Shown: positions 35,221-47,099 of the stretch, in pieces | Layout: each line of letters begins with the position of its first letter | How positions within the stretch are numbered: the first letter of the stretch is position 1 | Assembly: GCF_018294505.1 (NCBI RefSeq) | Contig: NC_057808.1 | Location: 224,333,325-224,397,324 of the forward strand | Origin: Triticum aestivum | Taxonomy: Eukaryota > Streptophyta > Magnoliopsida > Poales > Poaceae | Direction of reading: 5' to 3' | Length of the DNA: 64,000 nucleotides | Position numbers and translations under genes: made by a program | Notes under the pieces: generated by a model | Seen by the model: only the letters and a program-made list of their open reading frames with translations | Databases searched by the model: none | Told to the model about the DNA's origin: nothing

Positions 35221-36720
35221 CATGTTAGCCGTTGGATTTACATCCAACGACCGGCATCCATCTTCAATCTCTCGTCTTCTTCCTCCAGCGCCGCCGGGAC
35301 CACCTCCCGCCTCCTTCTGCTAGCAGCTCTGCTTAGCACGCTTCGCTATGAAGCGCTACTCCATCGTTGGCCAGGCCATCCCTCCACCCCTCCACACCTC
35401 CTGTTCTTCTCCACCGACTGTCGAACCACACCGCACTAGAACCAGTTAACCCTCGTACACCTCTCCGTCTACGACTCTACTCCTGTGTCTTCCCATCTCC
35501 GGCTCGTTGCTGTCCGGGGCCTCGCCGTCATCCACCACCTTGGATGCGCTCGGCGCGGCGTGGTCAACATGGTCAACGAACGACACCATCGGAAGTAGAC
35601 TGTGCGTGGAGAGGCTGACAGCTGGGTCCACGGCCGCACACAAGGAAATGCCTCCTTATTACGCGCAAAATAATGATTCCTCCACCTGACATCTGGGACC
35701 CACCGGAAGGGCCTCTGTATTTCGCAAAAATAACGTGCCCCCCGCTGACATGTCGGACCCACCAGCTATCTTCGCACGCAAGGAAGTGCCTCCTTATTAC
35801 GCACAAAAAAATGAATACTCCCCCTGCCAGCTGGAACCCAGCATAGTGGGAGGCTGACTTGTGGGCCTACCAAGTTGACGGGGACGGAGGGCTTTGTCAA
35901 CTTAGTCAATATGAACGATTCTAGCTCCTGTTACCGTACGATGTTCATCCAACGGCCGTAGTGCTTCTTCAACCTCTGGTCTTCTTGCTCCAGCCGCCCA
36001 AACCAGCGCCGGTCGTGCCGCGTGCTCCTGCCTCCCGTGGCCGACAGTGATGCCGCGGAGGCCTCACCGCCCCCTACTACTCCCATCGCTGGCCAGGCCA
36101 TCCCTCTACTCACCCACACCCCCTGTTATTCTGCGGCGACAGCAGCCTCACACCGCAGCCGAACCAGTGAACCCTCGTACTCCTCTTCGCGTGGGCATCC
36201 ACTGCTGCGTCTTCCCAGGCTCCGAGTCGTCCCCTTCCTAGTCCTCGCCGTCGTCCACCGCCGTGGTGCTCTCGGCGCGGCGTGGTCAACGTGGTCAAGG
36301 AACAACTTCCATCGGACGTGGACTGTACGTGGAGAGGCTGACAGCTGGGTCCACGGCCGCAGCAAGGAAGTGCCTCCTTATTACGCGCAAAATAATGATT
36401 CCTCTACCTGACAGCGGGGACCCACCGGACGGGCCACCGTATTTTGCAAAAAAAAAAACGTTTCCCCCTAACTGCTGGGACCCACCAGCTATATCTTCGC
36501 ACGCAAAGAAGTTCGTCCGGGCAAAAACATGATTCGCCCCCCTGACTGCTGGGACCCACCAGCTACATCTTCGCACGCAAGGAAGTGCGTTTGGGCAAAA
36601 AAAATGATTCGCCCCCTGACTGCTGGGACCCACCAGCTACATCTTCGCACGCAAGGAAGTGCCTAACAGTCGGGACCCACCTGGTCGAAGCGTACGTAGC
36701 GTTGTCATTCTGGTCGCGAA
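35220..36720. repeat. CACTA 1 right subterminal duplication (~710 bp unit)
   Basis: A unit beginning near 35222 (CCGTTGGAT..CATCC, TCTTCTTGCTCCAGCC-like) is repeated from about 35930. Each unit includes CTCCTTATTACGCGCAAAAT and GGGACCCACCGGA words, and short repeats of the latter continue to 36660. The same duplicated structure exists at 58790 and 59511 in the second element. Multi-frame ORFs here are not genes. Confidence 0.7.
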
Positions 36721-36929
36721 CGTGTACGTACATATATACTGGTGGATGTAGAGGCGCGCATGTGTCGTAGTAGAGGCGCGCACGTAGCATGTACACGTAC
36801 GTACAGCGGCCAGGGTGCAAGAAAGAAAATACGACCACGTATATGTACATACGGGCGGAGTCTCGAACGCCTACTCGCGCATACGTACGGCCAGGGCTCG
36901 TGTACATGGCTGGGTCGGAACGGAGAAAC

Positions 36930-37838
36930 AGCGTCGTCGTCGTGTTCATGGGGAGGTAACGGAATGCGTCGTGTTCATGGGGAGGCAACGGAATGTGTCG
37001 TGTTCATGGGGAGGCAACGGAATGCGTCGTGTTCATCGGGAGGCAACAGAACGCGTGGGAGCCAACCGACTGGGTCGGAACGGAATGCGTGGTCGTGTTC
37101 ATCGAGAGGGCTTGGACGGAAAAGGCGATGGAAACGAGGCATGGCGTACCGCAAAACGGAGGAAACAGACCTCCTACGTTCGGAACGGGGTCCTGTTGAT
37201 CGGGAGGGGTGTGGCATACCGCAAAACAGAGGAAACGGACCTCCTACGGTCGAAACGGGGGTCCTGTTGATCGGGAGGGGTGTGGCGTACCGCAAAACGG
37301 AGGAAACAGACCTCCTACGGTCGAAACGGGGGTCCTGTTGATCGGGAGGGGTGTGGCGTACCGCAAAACGGACGAAACGGACCTCCTACGGTCGAAACGA
37401 GGGTCCTGTTCATCGGGAGGGGTGTGGCGTACCGCAAAACGGGACTCCATGGGATACTGTTCATCTCCACCGTCGACCTCCTCCAGCCTCCACAGGCTAC
37501 CGTCGACCTCCNNNNNNNNNNGTTGATCGGGAGGGGTGTGGCATACCGCAAAACAGAGGAAACGGACCTCCTACGGTCGAAACGGGGGTCCTGTTGATCG
37601 GGAGGGGTGTGGCGTACCGCAAAACGGAGGAAACAGACCTCCTACGGTCGAAACGGGGGTCCTGTTGATCGGGAGGGGTGTGGCGTACCGCAAAACGGAC
37701 GAAACGGACCTCCTACGGTCGAAACGGGGGTCCTGTTCATCGGGAGGGGTGTGGCGTACCGCAAAACGGGACTCCACGGGATACTGATCATCTCCACCGT
37801 CGACCTCCTCCAGCCTCTACGGGCTACCGTCGACCTCC
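36930..37838. repeat. 71-bp tandem array with an assembly gap
   Basis: Units starting GTCCTGTTGATCGGGAGGGG at 37190, 37261 and 37332, then a variant at 37403. The period is 71 bp, so the frame changes each unit. 37195-37511 recurs at 37522-37838 across ten Ns (37512-37521) at about 98% identity. A shorter GTGTTCATGGGGAGGCAACG array (about 33 bp) precedes it at 36930-37060. Long ORFs through this region are repeat artefacts. Confidence 0.85.
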
Positions 37839-37839
37839 T

Positions 37840-38110
37840 CCAGCCTCCACGGGCTCCTGTTCATCCAGCCTCCACCGCGCGCTACTCCACCGGCTACTGT
37901 TCAACCACCCCTCCACCGGCACCCCTCCACCGTCTACTGTTCATCCAGCCCTCCACACCACGGGGTCCTGTTCAACCACCCCTCCACGGGCACCCCTCCA
38001 CCGTCTACTGTTCATCCAGCCCTCCACACCACGGGGTCCTGTTCATCCAGAGGCAACGCCACCGCTCACTGTTCATCCACCCCCCCGGCAACGCTCACTG
38101 TTCATCCAAT
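37840..38110. repeat. CTGTTCATCCA-type array
   Basis: Irregular repeats of CTCCTGTTCATCCA and CTACTGTTCAACCA separated by CCCTCCAC words. The same array is at 60720-61130 in the second element. Confidence 0.75.
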
Positions 38111-38339
38111 CGATTGGCTTCAGTTAGCAGCAGTAGCGAAGGAATTGCTCGATCGGGTTCAGTAACGCGTAGCCTGCAGTGCAATCGCTCGGGTTCAGTT
38201 AGATCCCAACGCCTCAATCGGGTTCAGTTAGAGCCAACGCCTCGCACACACGCGCGTACGTGTACGAGAGAAACGCGCATCGCTCGGCCCCCGACCTCCC
38301 ACCGTAACCGGGAACTCCCTGAAATTTTCCTCCCCCTCG

Positions 38340-38579
38340 CTTCTACCACGGTTTTTTCCGTCATGGACGGCCCAAAGAATGTCATGCAGCTGCGTCTCCG
38401 GCCCGCCCAGGACGAAAAGCCCATTTTCTGTCATGATTTTTTGTCATAGAAGTAGGAGCCCACCACATCTATGATGATACCGGGTTTTGTCACAATTATC
38501 GTCATAGAAGTGTCATATGTATGACAGAAAAAAATTGTTCGGCCCAAAATGTCACGGATCTCTCTTTTTTTTTGTAGTG
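38340..38579. repeat. CACTA 1 right terminus
   Basis: Contains TGTCATAGAAGT/TGTCATG motifs and ends TTTGTAGTG, the inverted form of CACTACAAA. It is shared with 61430-61652. Confidence 0.85.
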
Positions 38580-38857
38580 AGATGCATTGGAATGGAGGGG
38601 CGCCTTTATATTAGTGCAAACTGCGTTGCATTCACATCGTGCTGCCTCTTTTCCCGGTCCTCCCATTACTTCCCTCATGCATTCACATGATGCTAATTGA
38701 AGGAGGATGCATCATTGGCCGTTCAACATTTCGGGAAAAGCTACCCTCTCACTCGTCTGCATTAAAGCCGTATCGGGAACTGTGTTGCCCGCTGTCAAAT
38801 CGAATAGTACTGCGCCGCCCTCTACATGCCTGGCTGAACACGCCTCCTCGCCTCCAT
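38580..38857 (-). promoter_or_regulatory. Displaced upstream region of the 180-aa gene
   Basis: Immediately right of the target duplication. On the minus strand it reads TAATATAAAGG (38604-38612), a good TATA-type box. Joined to 17146 without the transposon, the TATA would lie about 100 bp before the ATG, with the expected start of transcription close to the insertion point. The assignment as this gene's promoter is inference. Confidence 0.4.
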
Positions 38858-39140
38858 CTATGCTTAATTACGGAATTTTTGTTGCAAAAATTAGATACTG
38901 CTAGTGATTTTTAGCTTCATATTTTGACAAATCGCAGTGTTACAAGGTTGGCAAATGGCAATGTTACTAGATCAACAAATGTCAATCTTTCTAGTTTGAC
39001 AAATGGCAACATACCCAATATGACAGATGCAAATCTCACCAAATTGTTTGTAAGTGGTTCACACGGGTCATCCAAAAGAACTGTTTGTGTTCAAGAGATG
39101 CACAAATCCTGCTCTCACTTTGCATACGGGTGTTCTATCT
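38858..39140. repeat. Left arm of a large inverted repeat
   Basis: From ATCTATGCTTAATTAC onward this is the reverse complement of 63620-63862, including TTAGATACTGCTAGTGATTT and the ACACGGGTCATCCAAAA segment. Internal ACAAATG-type direct repeats lie at 38930-39030. It suggests the arm of a big DNA transposon. Confidence 0.75.
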
Positions 39141-40736
39141 GAAACCATAATGCTTGTTGTGAGAAGCTCTGGTTTGTGAGAAGCATATACCCAAACCTGC
39201 CCCAAATGGGATAAAAAAATTACCACGGCATGTTGATGCCGCTCCATGATAGCATGCCAAGTTTCATGAATTTCAGACGAGTTTTGGATTCACTAAAATT
39301 TAAAAACCAGGTATCTCAATGTTTGCGGCCGAGTGACGGTGGCTAGGTGTTTGACATTCATTCCCATTTCTTGCATGCGACCTAAGCATGTACCCAAGGA
39401 CAAAGATTTGATTTTTCAACCAATTTATATGCACTGGAGCATGTGCATGTAGTTCAAATTTGAATTATGCACATAAATGCATTGAAAACTCACTTAATGC
39501 ATAAAAATGTCCAAACGAACCCCGAAAAATCACAAAAAATAACACAACACTCCTGTTGTTCTATGTTGACACGAGAAAAATTTGAAAGCAATAAGAGGCA
39601 ATGGATATCGTTTCGCCCCGAAAGTTAGGGCGTTTGCTACCGAAACCATCATGCTTGTTGTGAGAAGCTCTGGTTTGTGAGAAGCATATACCCAAACCTG
39701 CGCCAAATGGGACAAAAAATTTACCACGGCATGTTGATGCCGCTCCATGATAGCATGCCAAGTTTCATGAATTTCAGACGAGTTTTGGATTTACTAGAAC
39801 TTAAAAACCAGGTATCTCAATGTTTGTAGCCGAGTGACGGTGGCAGGGTGTTTGACATTCATTCCTATTTCTTGCATGGGACCTAAGCATGCACCCAAGG
39901 ACAAAGATTTGATTTTTCAACCAATTTATATGCACTAGAGCATGTGCATGCAGTTCAAATTTGAATTATGCACATAAATGCATTGAAAACTCACTTAATG
40001 CATAAAAATGTCCAAACGAACCCCGAAAAATCACAAAAAATAACACAACGCTCCTGTTGTTCTATGTTGACACGAGAAAAAAATTTGAAAGCAATAAGAG
40101 GCAATGGATATCGTTTCGCCCCCAAAGTTGGGGCGTTCCCTACCGAAACCATCATGCTTGTTGTGAGAAGCTCTGGTTTGTGAGAAGCATATACCCAAAC
40201 CTGCCCCAAATGGGACAAAAAAAATTTACCACAACATGTTGATGCCGCTCCATGATAACATGCCAAGTTTCATGAATTTCAGACGAGTTTTGGATTTACT
40301 AGAATTTAAGAACCAGGTATCTCAATGTTTGCGGCCGAGTGACGGTGGCAGGGTGTTTAACATTCAATCCCATTTCTTGCATGGGACCTAAGCATGCACC
40401 CAAGGACAAAGATTTGATTTTTGAACCAATTTATATGCACTGGAGCATGTGCATGTAGTTCAAATTTGAATTATGCACATAAATGCATTGAAAACTCACC
40501 TAATGCATAAAAATGTCCAAACGAACCCCGAAAAATCACAAAAAAATAACACCACACTCCTGTTATTCTATGTTGACACAAGAAAAAAATTGAAAGCAAT
40601 AAGAGGCAATGGATATCGTTTCGCCCCCAGGGGCGTTCCCTACCGAAACCATGATGCTTGTTGTGAGAAGCTCTGGTTTGTAAGAAGCATATACCCAAAC
40701 CTGCCCCAAATGGGGCAAAAAAATTTACCACGACAT
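39141..40736. repeat. 501-bp tandem repeat array
   Basis: Units begin GAAACCATNATGCTTGTTGT at 39141, 39642, 40145 and 40645 (periods 501, 503, 500). The fourth unit is interrupted by CACTA 2 at 40737 and resumes at 61656. Short ORFs recur in each unit with frame differences and are not genes. Part of the unit is also found inverted at 62985-63230. Confidence 0.92.
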
Positions 40737-41129
40737 CACTACAAAAAAATACACTTCCGTGATGATACGTGTTTGTGACAGTAGGTCATGTTTTCTGTCA
40801 TGCATGTACATCCATGACAATTTTATGACATAATCAAGATAGTCATACCTGTGCTGTCGTAGAAGTGTTCCATGACATTACCAAAATTATCATCACGGAA
40901 GTGTCCACTTCCATGACGATAAATCGCGCGTCACAGAAGTGCTTTCGTTAAGGGTGACCGACACGTGGCATCCACCGTAACGGGTCACCGTTAAGCTATC
41001 GGGTCCGGTTTTGGATCCGATAACCCGTTAACAGCCCGGACCAATGGGAAATTTCCACGTGTAAAATTTTGATTGGTCAGAGGAAACACGTGTCAACTCG
41101 TTGGTGGGTCAGATAGGCGCCTATGATAT

Positions 41130-41945
41130 GTCGACACGTGCGACGGCCCACCACCGGCCCAATTAGCTTACAAAGGCCGACCTGTTTGACTTGGTCAAAA
41201 GTTAGCGGGCTGGCCCATGAAAAGCCTTCTAATGGTCTCTTCGCAAATAGCCCATTTTACGGCCCGGTAACTCACGGCCCATTAGGGCCTACACGAAATC
41301 GTCCCAACAACGTCATGTGGGCCGTCGAATATAACACCAGCCCGTTTCACTTTCGGCCCATGTATGGCCCACGACGTCTTTCGGCCCATATGAGGCCTTC
41401 GTATCTTTAGGCCCTTAAAGGCCCACGGTGACTCTAGCCCAGAATGAACAGTAAATTGCTTTGTACCCGTTAACGGCCCATGATTCACATGGGCCGTTTC
41501 CAGCCCGTGTTAGCTTTTGGCCCACTAATGGCCCATACGTTCTTGGGCTCCTTTCCGGCCCTCGATTACTTCCGGCCCGTTACTGGCCTGTTCCCCTAAT
41601 GGGCCAAATTCGGCCCGTGGCAAGAGTCGGCCCGTTCCTGGCTTGTTAACCCGTTGCGCCGTTTCCAGGCCATCCTATATTCTGGCCCATTAACGACACG
41701 TTATGCCTGTGACAGAATTAAGCCTTTGCTGTCCTCCGGCCTGTTAACGACCCGTTACCATGCTGGGCCGATACCAATTACGCCCTTTTACGGCCCATGT
41801 AGACCCATTTATCCAACGGCCCGAGGCCCACCGATTCTACGGCCGTGTTGGAGGCCCATTTAAAGACGGCCCGTAGGAGGCCCATGGATCCTACGGCCCG
41901 TAGCAGGGTCATGGTTACCACGGCCCGTATATGGCCCATGGTTGT
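41130..41945. repeat. GGCCC-rich subterminal array of CACTA 2
   Basis: Dense GGCCCGT/GGCCCAT words in both orientations, parallel to 17560-18440 but with different spacing and no 27-bp subarray as regular as in element 1. Confidence 0.8.
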
Positions 41946-42276
41946 TGCGGCCACTACCAAACCAGGGAAAACGAAGACTAGGAAATAAATAAGCCCGAAA
42001 CTAACGCTAGGCTATTAAGGCGATTGCACAGATTACATCCACGGGGCGTCAAAGATCGCCACCAGTGCAAATATAGGGAACACCCTACACTATACAAAAA
42101 TGGCTTGCAGTTTTCTTCAACCGGTGGCTGCACGTTAAGAACAAATTTTCTATCGCAACAAAACAAATTACAACTATAAAACAAAAGGAAGGTTGGCATA
42201 AAAGTTAACTGTTTGGCAGATAAATGCACCACCAGAAGTTCAGAAGCTCAGTTCATTTGACCTGACTGTTATGTTT

Positions 42277-44554
42277 TCATGCTGTATTGTCCGATGGAGC
42301 ACCATAACCTTCGCCTTCATTTCTCCTAGGCTCCTGAACAACATAGCAAATGTCTGATAGTCTGGTTTCAAAACCATGCATATCTTGACGACATCGAATA
42401 ATGTCTGTCCTTGTTTCACAAAGGGTCTCTGTTAGGGAACGGACTTGTGTCTGGAGCGCAGATATAACATTGTTTTGAGCTTGCATATCTTGATCATGAG
42501 GCAGTTTGGAGGAGATTGCCTTAACAACCAACCCAGTATTACGCAGGAACGTGCTTTTGGCACTGTTAGTGGACAGGTACTGACCCACTGCAGCAAGAGC
42601 TGACATTGCGGTTATAGTTGCCTCGCCACCTTCAGAAGGTGGCGGTTCCACCATTTTTTCCATAGCTTGCTGAAAAGTTGAGTTTTTACATTAGTAGTAC
42701 CAGAATAGAAGATATTAAGGAGGCAGCAAAACCAAACAAAATAGCTTTGGTCTATATACAGAACTTATTCTGGTGAACCCATGTAAAATATTAGTTGTAT
42801 TTTACTGCAAAGTACATAATAAAACCAGGTTCCAAACATATGACCATGTACCATGGCTAATGTATTGTCTATTTCGTCACATTGTATTGACAACTAAGGA
42901 TAAAGAGACAAAGTTTACAATATGGTAAGCATAGTATGACATCATTCATATCACAAAACAACTGAGAACATACAAACAGGCAATTGTAACGTTGTGTGGG
43001 CAAGTCCAACACGGAACTAGATTACAAGTCAAGATCAAAGGAACATCACTCCTCTCTTTTAAACCTTGTAAGGTGCAATGATACACTAAGACAATTGTGT
43101 ATAAAATTGAAAAGAGTAATCGACATTGGCTGCAAACCATGCAGTTCAAGGCACGAGTCAGAGTAAGTAGTAGTTAAAAGGCATGAGGATTAAGGACTTA
43201 CAACAGCGGCTTTGACTGGTGTAGTCATGCCCTTCGTCTTGCTGGTGTGACAGTCCTTGAAGATTTCCACAACATTTGGTTCAGGTACTTTATGGTCCTT
43301 GCGGGCTTTCCTCTGCATTTGGAACAAGTCAATATAGATCTGATAATATGGTACAGTGAAAAGAGTGAAACAGCAGCTAATTACAAGAGCCTCGCAGTGT
43401 GCAATATAGCTACGAGATCCTGTCGTCTGTTGGAATTTCACTTTCGTACGGTTGGCCTTGTTCTTTGAATAGTTCACCTACAAGAAGATAGATTTGTGTG
43501 GCACATGCGTAAATAGGACTTCAACATGTGATCTGATCACATATATATAACGTACCTGATACTTTGGATCAGACCAGTGTTTAACGAGGCCTCTCCAGTC
43601 TTCATCTGATATATTTTCCACTGGAGATGTCTGGGCAAGTTCACTGTTAGCCTTGCCTTCGAAGTGAGTTTTCCTCAAGTTATACCGATACTGTCGCAGA
43701 GCAGACTTGAAAACATGGGTGCAAGCTTGTCTGGTTGCATCATCTTGGCTATCCAACTTGAACCTCATATGTTGAAAATTATGGGAGTCTCATTATCAGC
43801 AACCTAGAAAGTATTGGATAGAGCAAGACGATATTACTAGTTTCCATACATAACCATACTTACAGATAAATGGTCGAGGAAGGTGTTGAACTGGGTTTCG
43901 TCTTTGTCATTCCTGTACTGAATCCATGTTGGGAGGATACGTACATGACACCTAACAGCAACCGCTGCCTCTGATACTAACTTGGCTGACTCTGTAGCAT
44001 CACGTGGCCTTTTTAAACCCGCCTCAAAACGGATCTCCATTCTTCCTCCTCTAGATTTAGTTAACCTATCAAGCATTATCCCTGATGTTTGTTTCCTCTT
44101 GCGCCTAGGTGCTAGTCCAACAACAAACATAGGAAGTGTTAGTGTACATCAAACCGTGAGACTACATATAAAGAAGCATGCAACTGTAATGAAGCTCACA
44201 AAGTTCATCTGATCTTGCCAACTCATCTTGTGTCAAGAGTGCTTCGGAAGTAGTGTCAGGTGGCAAGGGAGCTTGGGAACGTGCTGCTAGCTGAGTTGAC
44301 CAACGAGTAAATCGTGCAGCTGGTGGTACTGTGTAAGGTGTTGCAACAACTAGGGATGTCTCTGCTTGTTTGGTGGCAGCTATTTGTTTCTGTTTGGCTT
44401 GTTCTGCAGCTCATGTAGCACGGGATACCCTGTCGGTACAATTTTCCGCTGGACTTTGACCTTCTATTGCACCATCATTACCAGCAAAATCTGTAGGATT
44501 CTTCCGCTTCCCTTTCCCTGTCATTCTATCTTGCTTCCTCTTTCTCTGTGCCAT
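42277..44554 (-). pseudogene. TnpA-like protein, Transposase_24 (Ptta/En/Spm) type
   Basis: Six minus-strand exons with GT-AG borders: 44554-44200, 44111-43864, about 43767-43556, 43477-43385, 43312-43202 and 42669-42277. Exon 1 starts MAQRKRKQDRMTGKGKRKNP (basic, nuclear-signal-like) and carries an in-frame TGA at 44411-44413, probably CGA originally. Exon 2 (KRKQTSGIMLDRLTKSRGGR) and exon 3 (LVKHWSDPKYQ) match the Ptta/En/Spm pattern. Exon 4 has VNYSKNKANRTKVKFQQTTG; exon 5 has EIFKDCHTSKTKGM. Exon 6 has Ala/Ser-rich and coiled-coil-like stretches (NNVISALQTQVRSLTETLCE). In this family the protein binds subterminal repeats; catalysis is by a separate TnpD. Apart from the TGA the gene is largely intact. 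Confidence 0.75.
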
Positions 44555-44599
44555 GTTAAGTCAAGCCGACAAGAAAAATGAATAACAATTTAGTTCTTC

Positions 44600-46935
44600 A
44601 GAACAAATTGATGTGTGATACAGACGAATTGAACTTTGATGTTAGACAACCACATGATAGGAGGATGTAATATGTACGAAAAACAGGACGGCATGAGATA
44701 ACCAGAACTATGATGTGTAAACTAAGCAGAAGACATTTTGCTAAATTAGAAACAATGCAATGGAAGGTAGACACCATATGAAAGACGCTACAAATATCGC
44801 TCTGCCAAGTTAACAGTGTCTCATCATAAATGCCGTTTAAACAAATGTGAAGCACTACAAGAAATAAATCATATGCAAGATGCAAACAACATCACACTAC
44901 CAAGTTAAAGGTCTCTCGTCATTAGTGCCATTGCATATTCACATCATTGCATATTCACAGCATTGCATATTCACAGCTTATGATGTGTAAACTAAGGAGA
45001 AGGCATTTAAACAAATTAGAAGCAATGAAAGCTAGACACCATATGAAAGATGCAACGAATATCACTCTACCAAGTTAAAATTGTCTCATCATAAGTGCCA
45101 TTTCAACAAATTAGAAGTAGTACAAGCTAGAAAAGAATGCGAGATGTGACCTATATCACACTCCCAAGTCAAACGTGTCTTATGGTAAGTGATTGTTGCA
45201 GGTTACACAACAGTAGTACTTTGATGTAAGAACATGGTGTGATAGACAGATATTGTATGTTCTAGAAACAGGAACATGTGTCTTATTCACAGGTATAATG
45301 TGTAACGTAAGCAGATGAAATTCAACAAAATTAGAAGCAATACAAGCTAGACATCATACATAACATGCAACCACATATAACAGTGCCAAGTTAGAGGGAG
45401 CACCTGTGATGGTGCACTAGGGGAGACGTGCTCATCATCAACACAGCTACGTTGAGTGTCTATGCATGTGTTGTCTTGGAAATCATCTTGGGGGGATGGA
45501 GGAGTAGAATCTGTAGAGGCCCTCCGTTTGGAAGGAGCACCATCATCCGCTGCCTTGCTAAGTTCCTTCCGCTTTATTGATTTTGAATTGTCAAGTAAAA
45601 CCGACAAGAAAAAGCAATAAAATACACTCTTCAGAATTCATTCGTGCATGATACTGACAATCACTACTTTGATGTAAGGCAAACACATGATTCCAGGATG
45701 GAATAATATGAAAAACAGGACGACATGGCATATTCACAATTGTTTGTGTAAAATAAGCAGAAACCATTTCAACAAATAAGAAGCAATGCAAGCTAGCACC
45801 ACATGAAAGATGCAACCAATATGACTCTACCAAGTTAAAAGCGTCCCATCATAAATGGCATTTCAACAAATTAAGAAGCAGCGCATGCTATAAATCATAT
45901 GAAAGATGCAACTAATATCGCACTGCATATACTAAAGGTGTCTCGCCATATTGATTTATGCAGGATACAAAAAAACAATAGTTTTATGTAAGGACATGCT
46001 TAATTGACAGATGTACTATGTACTAAAAACACGAAGGCATGTCACATTAACAGGTATAATGTATAAACTAAGCAGAATAGCACATGCAATTTAACCAGAT
46101 TGGAAGAATTACAATCTAGACACCATATGCAACATGCAACCACATATCACGCTGCCAAGTTAGAGCAAGCACCTGCAATGCTAGTGTAGGGGAAATGCGG
46201 TAATCAACTATAGAGCTACGTTCACTATCTTCATCTTGCCTTGTTGTTTCTTGAGAATCATGTGGGGAGGCTGACGCTGCAATCTTTAAATGAGGATATT
46301 TTCTCACAGTAGTCCACTTGCCTGACTGCCTCATCATATGTGATTGATGAGGGATACACAAGAACATTAGTTTGATATAAGAACATGGTTAATAGACATA
46401 TGTACTAGTATGTACCAAAAACAGGAAGGCATGTCATATTCAAAGGTATAGTGTGTAAGCTAAGCAGATGCAATTTAACCAAATTGGAAGCAATACAACC
46501 TAGACATCCGGCTGGAGTGGTGAGCATGATCATCTAGGACCTGAGAGCCTGGTGGGAGGCGGGCTGCTTCACCACCATCGTGGCTTTTTAGTTGGCTTCC
46601 AGGTGATGCCTGTCTGTGCTGGGCTTGTCACTGGCTCGGCCAGTGCCCTGACTAGCCATTTGACTTCTGGTGCTCCCGGGATGGCGGTTCATGTAAAAAA
46701 TATCTTTCCTTACCTTAATAAAGACCGACTTCGGCCTTTCGAATACAAGCTAGAAACCATATGCAACATGCAACCACATATGACACCGCGAAGTCAAAGC
46801 AGGCACCTGGGATGGTGGTTCATTGGGAGCGAGGTCATCAACTCTAGAGCTACGTTTACCGTCTCCATCTGCTGACACTGCACCCTTTAAATGGCTGAAA
46901 CGTGTCTGGCCTAGCTGCGTACCACACTGGAGCAA
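44600..46935 (-). repeat. Repeated exon/intron modules upstream of the TnpA-like gene
   Basis: Words such as CACCATATGAAAGATGCAAC and CTACCAAGTTAAA recur about ten times. Three exon-like frames end at a shared donor (GTGCYT..CTAACTTGGCA) at 46807, 46173 and 45404. They encode Ser/Asp-rich peptides (HLKGAVSADGDGKRSSRVDD; ASASPHDSQETTRQDEDSER; KRRASTDSTPPSPQDD). They parallel the acidic exon copies in CACTA 1. Confidence 0.55.
46508..46741 (+). mobile_element. 5'-truncated LINE-like fragment
   Basis: About 234 bp of unrelated GC-rich sequence ending CTTAATAAAGACCGACTTCG-like. It interrupts an exon/intron module and is flanked by an imperfect 15-bp duplication (AATACAACCTAGACA at 46492-46506; AATACAAGCTAGAAA at 46742-46756). 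The long target duplication and missing 5' end fit a LINE; no coding domain remains. Confidence 0.55.
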
Positions 46936-47099
46936 CTTATCTCTTTTATTTTCTGCTTCTGTGAAGGCAGCAGAGTCTGAAATACCCTTGCATTAAAACA
47001 CAATAGTGAGACTATGGGTGAAGTGTGTGCAGAACTAGTGCATTGTAAAAGTAGTAGATAGCAGGTGGCTGAAAAATAAATGACAGGAGACATATGATA

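Larger units (their letters stand above)
17147..38579 (-). mobile_element. CACTA transposon 1 (21.4 kb), non-autonomous
   Basis: Starts CACTACAAAAAAATACACTT and ends in the inverted terminus (...TTTGTAGTG). Exact 3-bp target duplications AGA lie at 17144-17146 and 38580-38582. Subterminal arrays rich in GGCCC/GGGCC lie at 17560-18440 and other tandem arrays at 35220-38110. A TnpA-like gene remnant is on the minus strand at 18688-21790. No region encodes a recognisable TnpD (DDE) transposase, so mobility would depend on a related autonomous element. The interior carries MITEs, a MULE-like foldback, captured gene fragments and an inverted ORF pair. It resembles the Jorge-type Triticeae CACTA family from memory. 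Two N-runs with flanking duplications make the true length uncertain by about 470 bp. Confidence 0.93.

Noticed and set aside
37209..38449. ORFs of 105-280 aa through the right subterminal arrays
   Set aside because: The 71-bp unit changes frame each copy and gives the same peptide in several frames; no domain, and the gap duplication inflates it.
39141..40736. 501-bp tandem array considered as centromeric or telomeric satellite
   Set aside because: Only about 3.2 units, flanked by inverted arms of the same element; fits an internal transposon repeat better.
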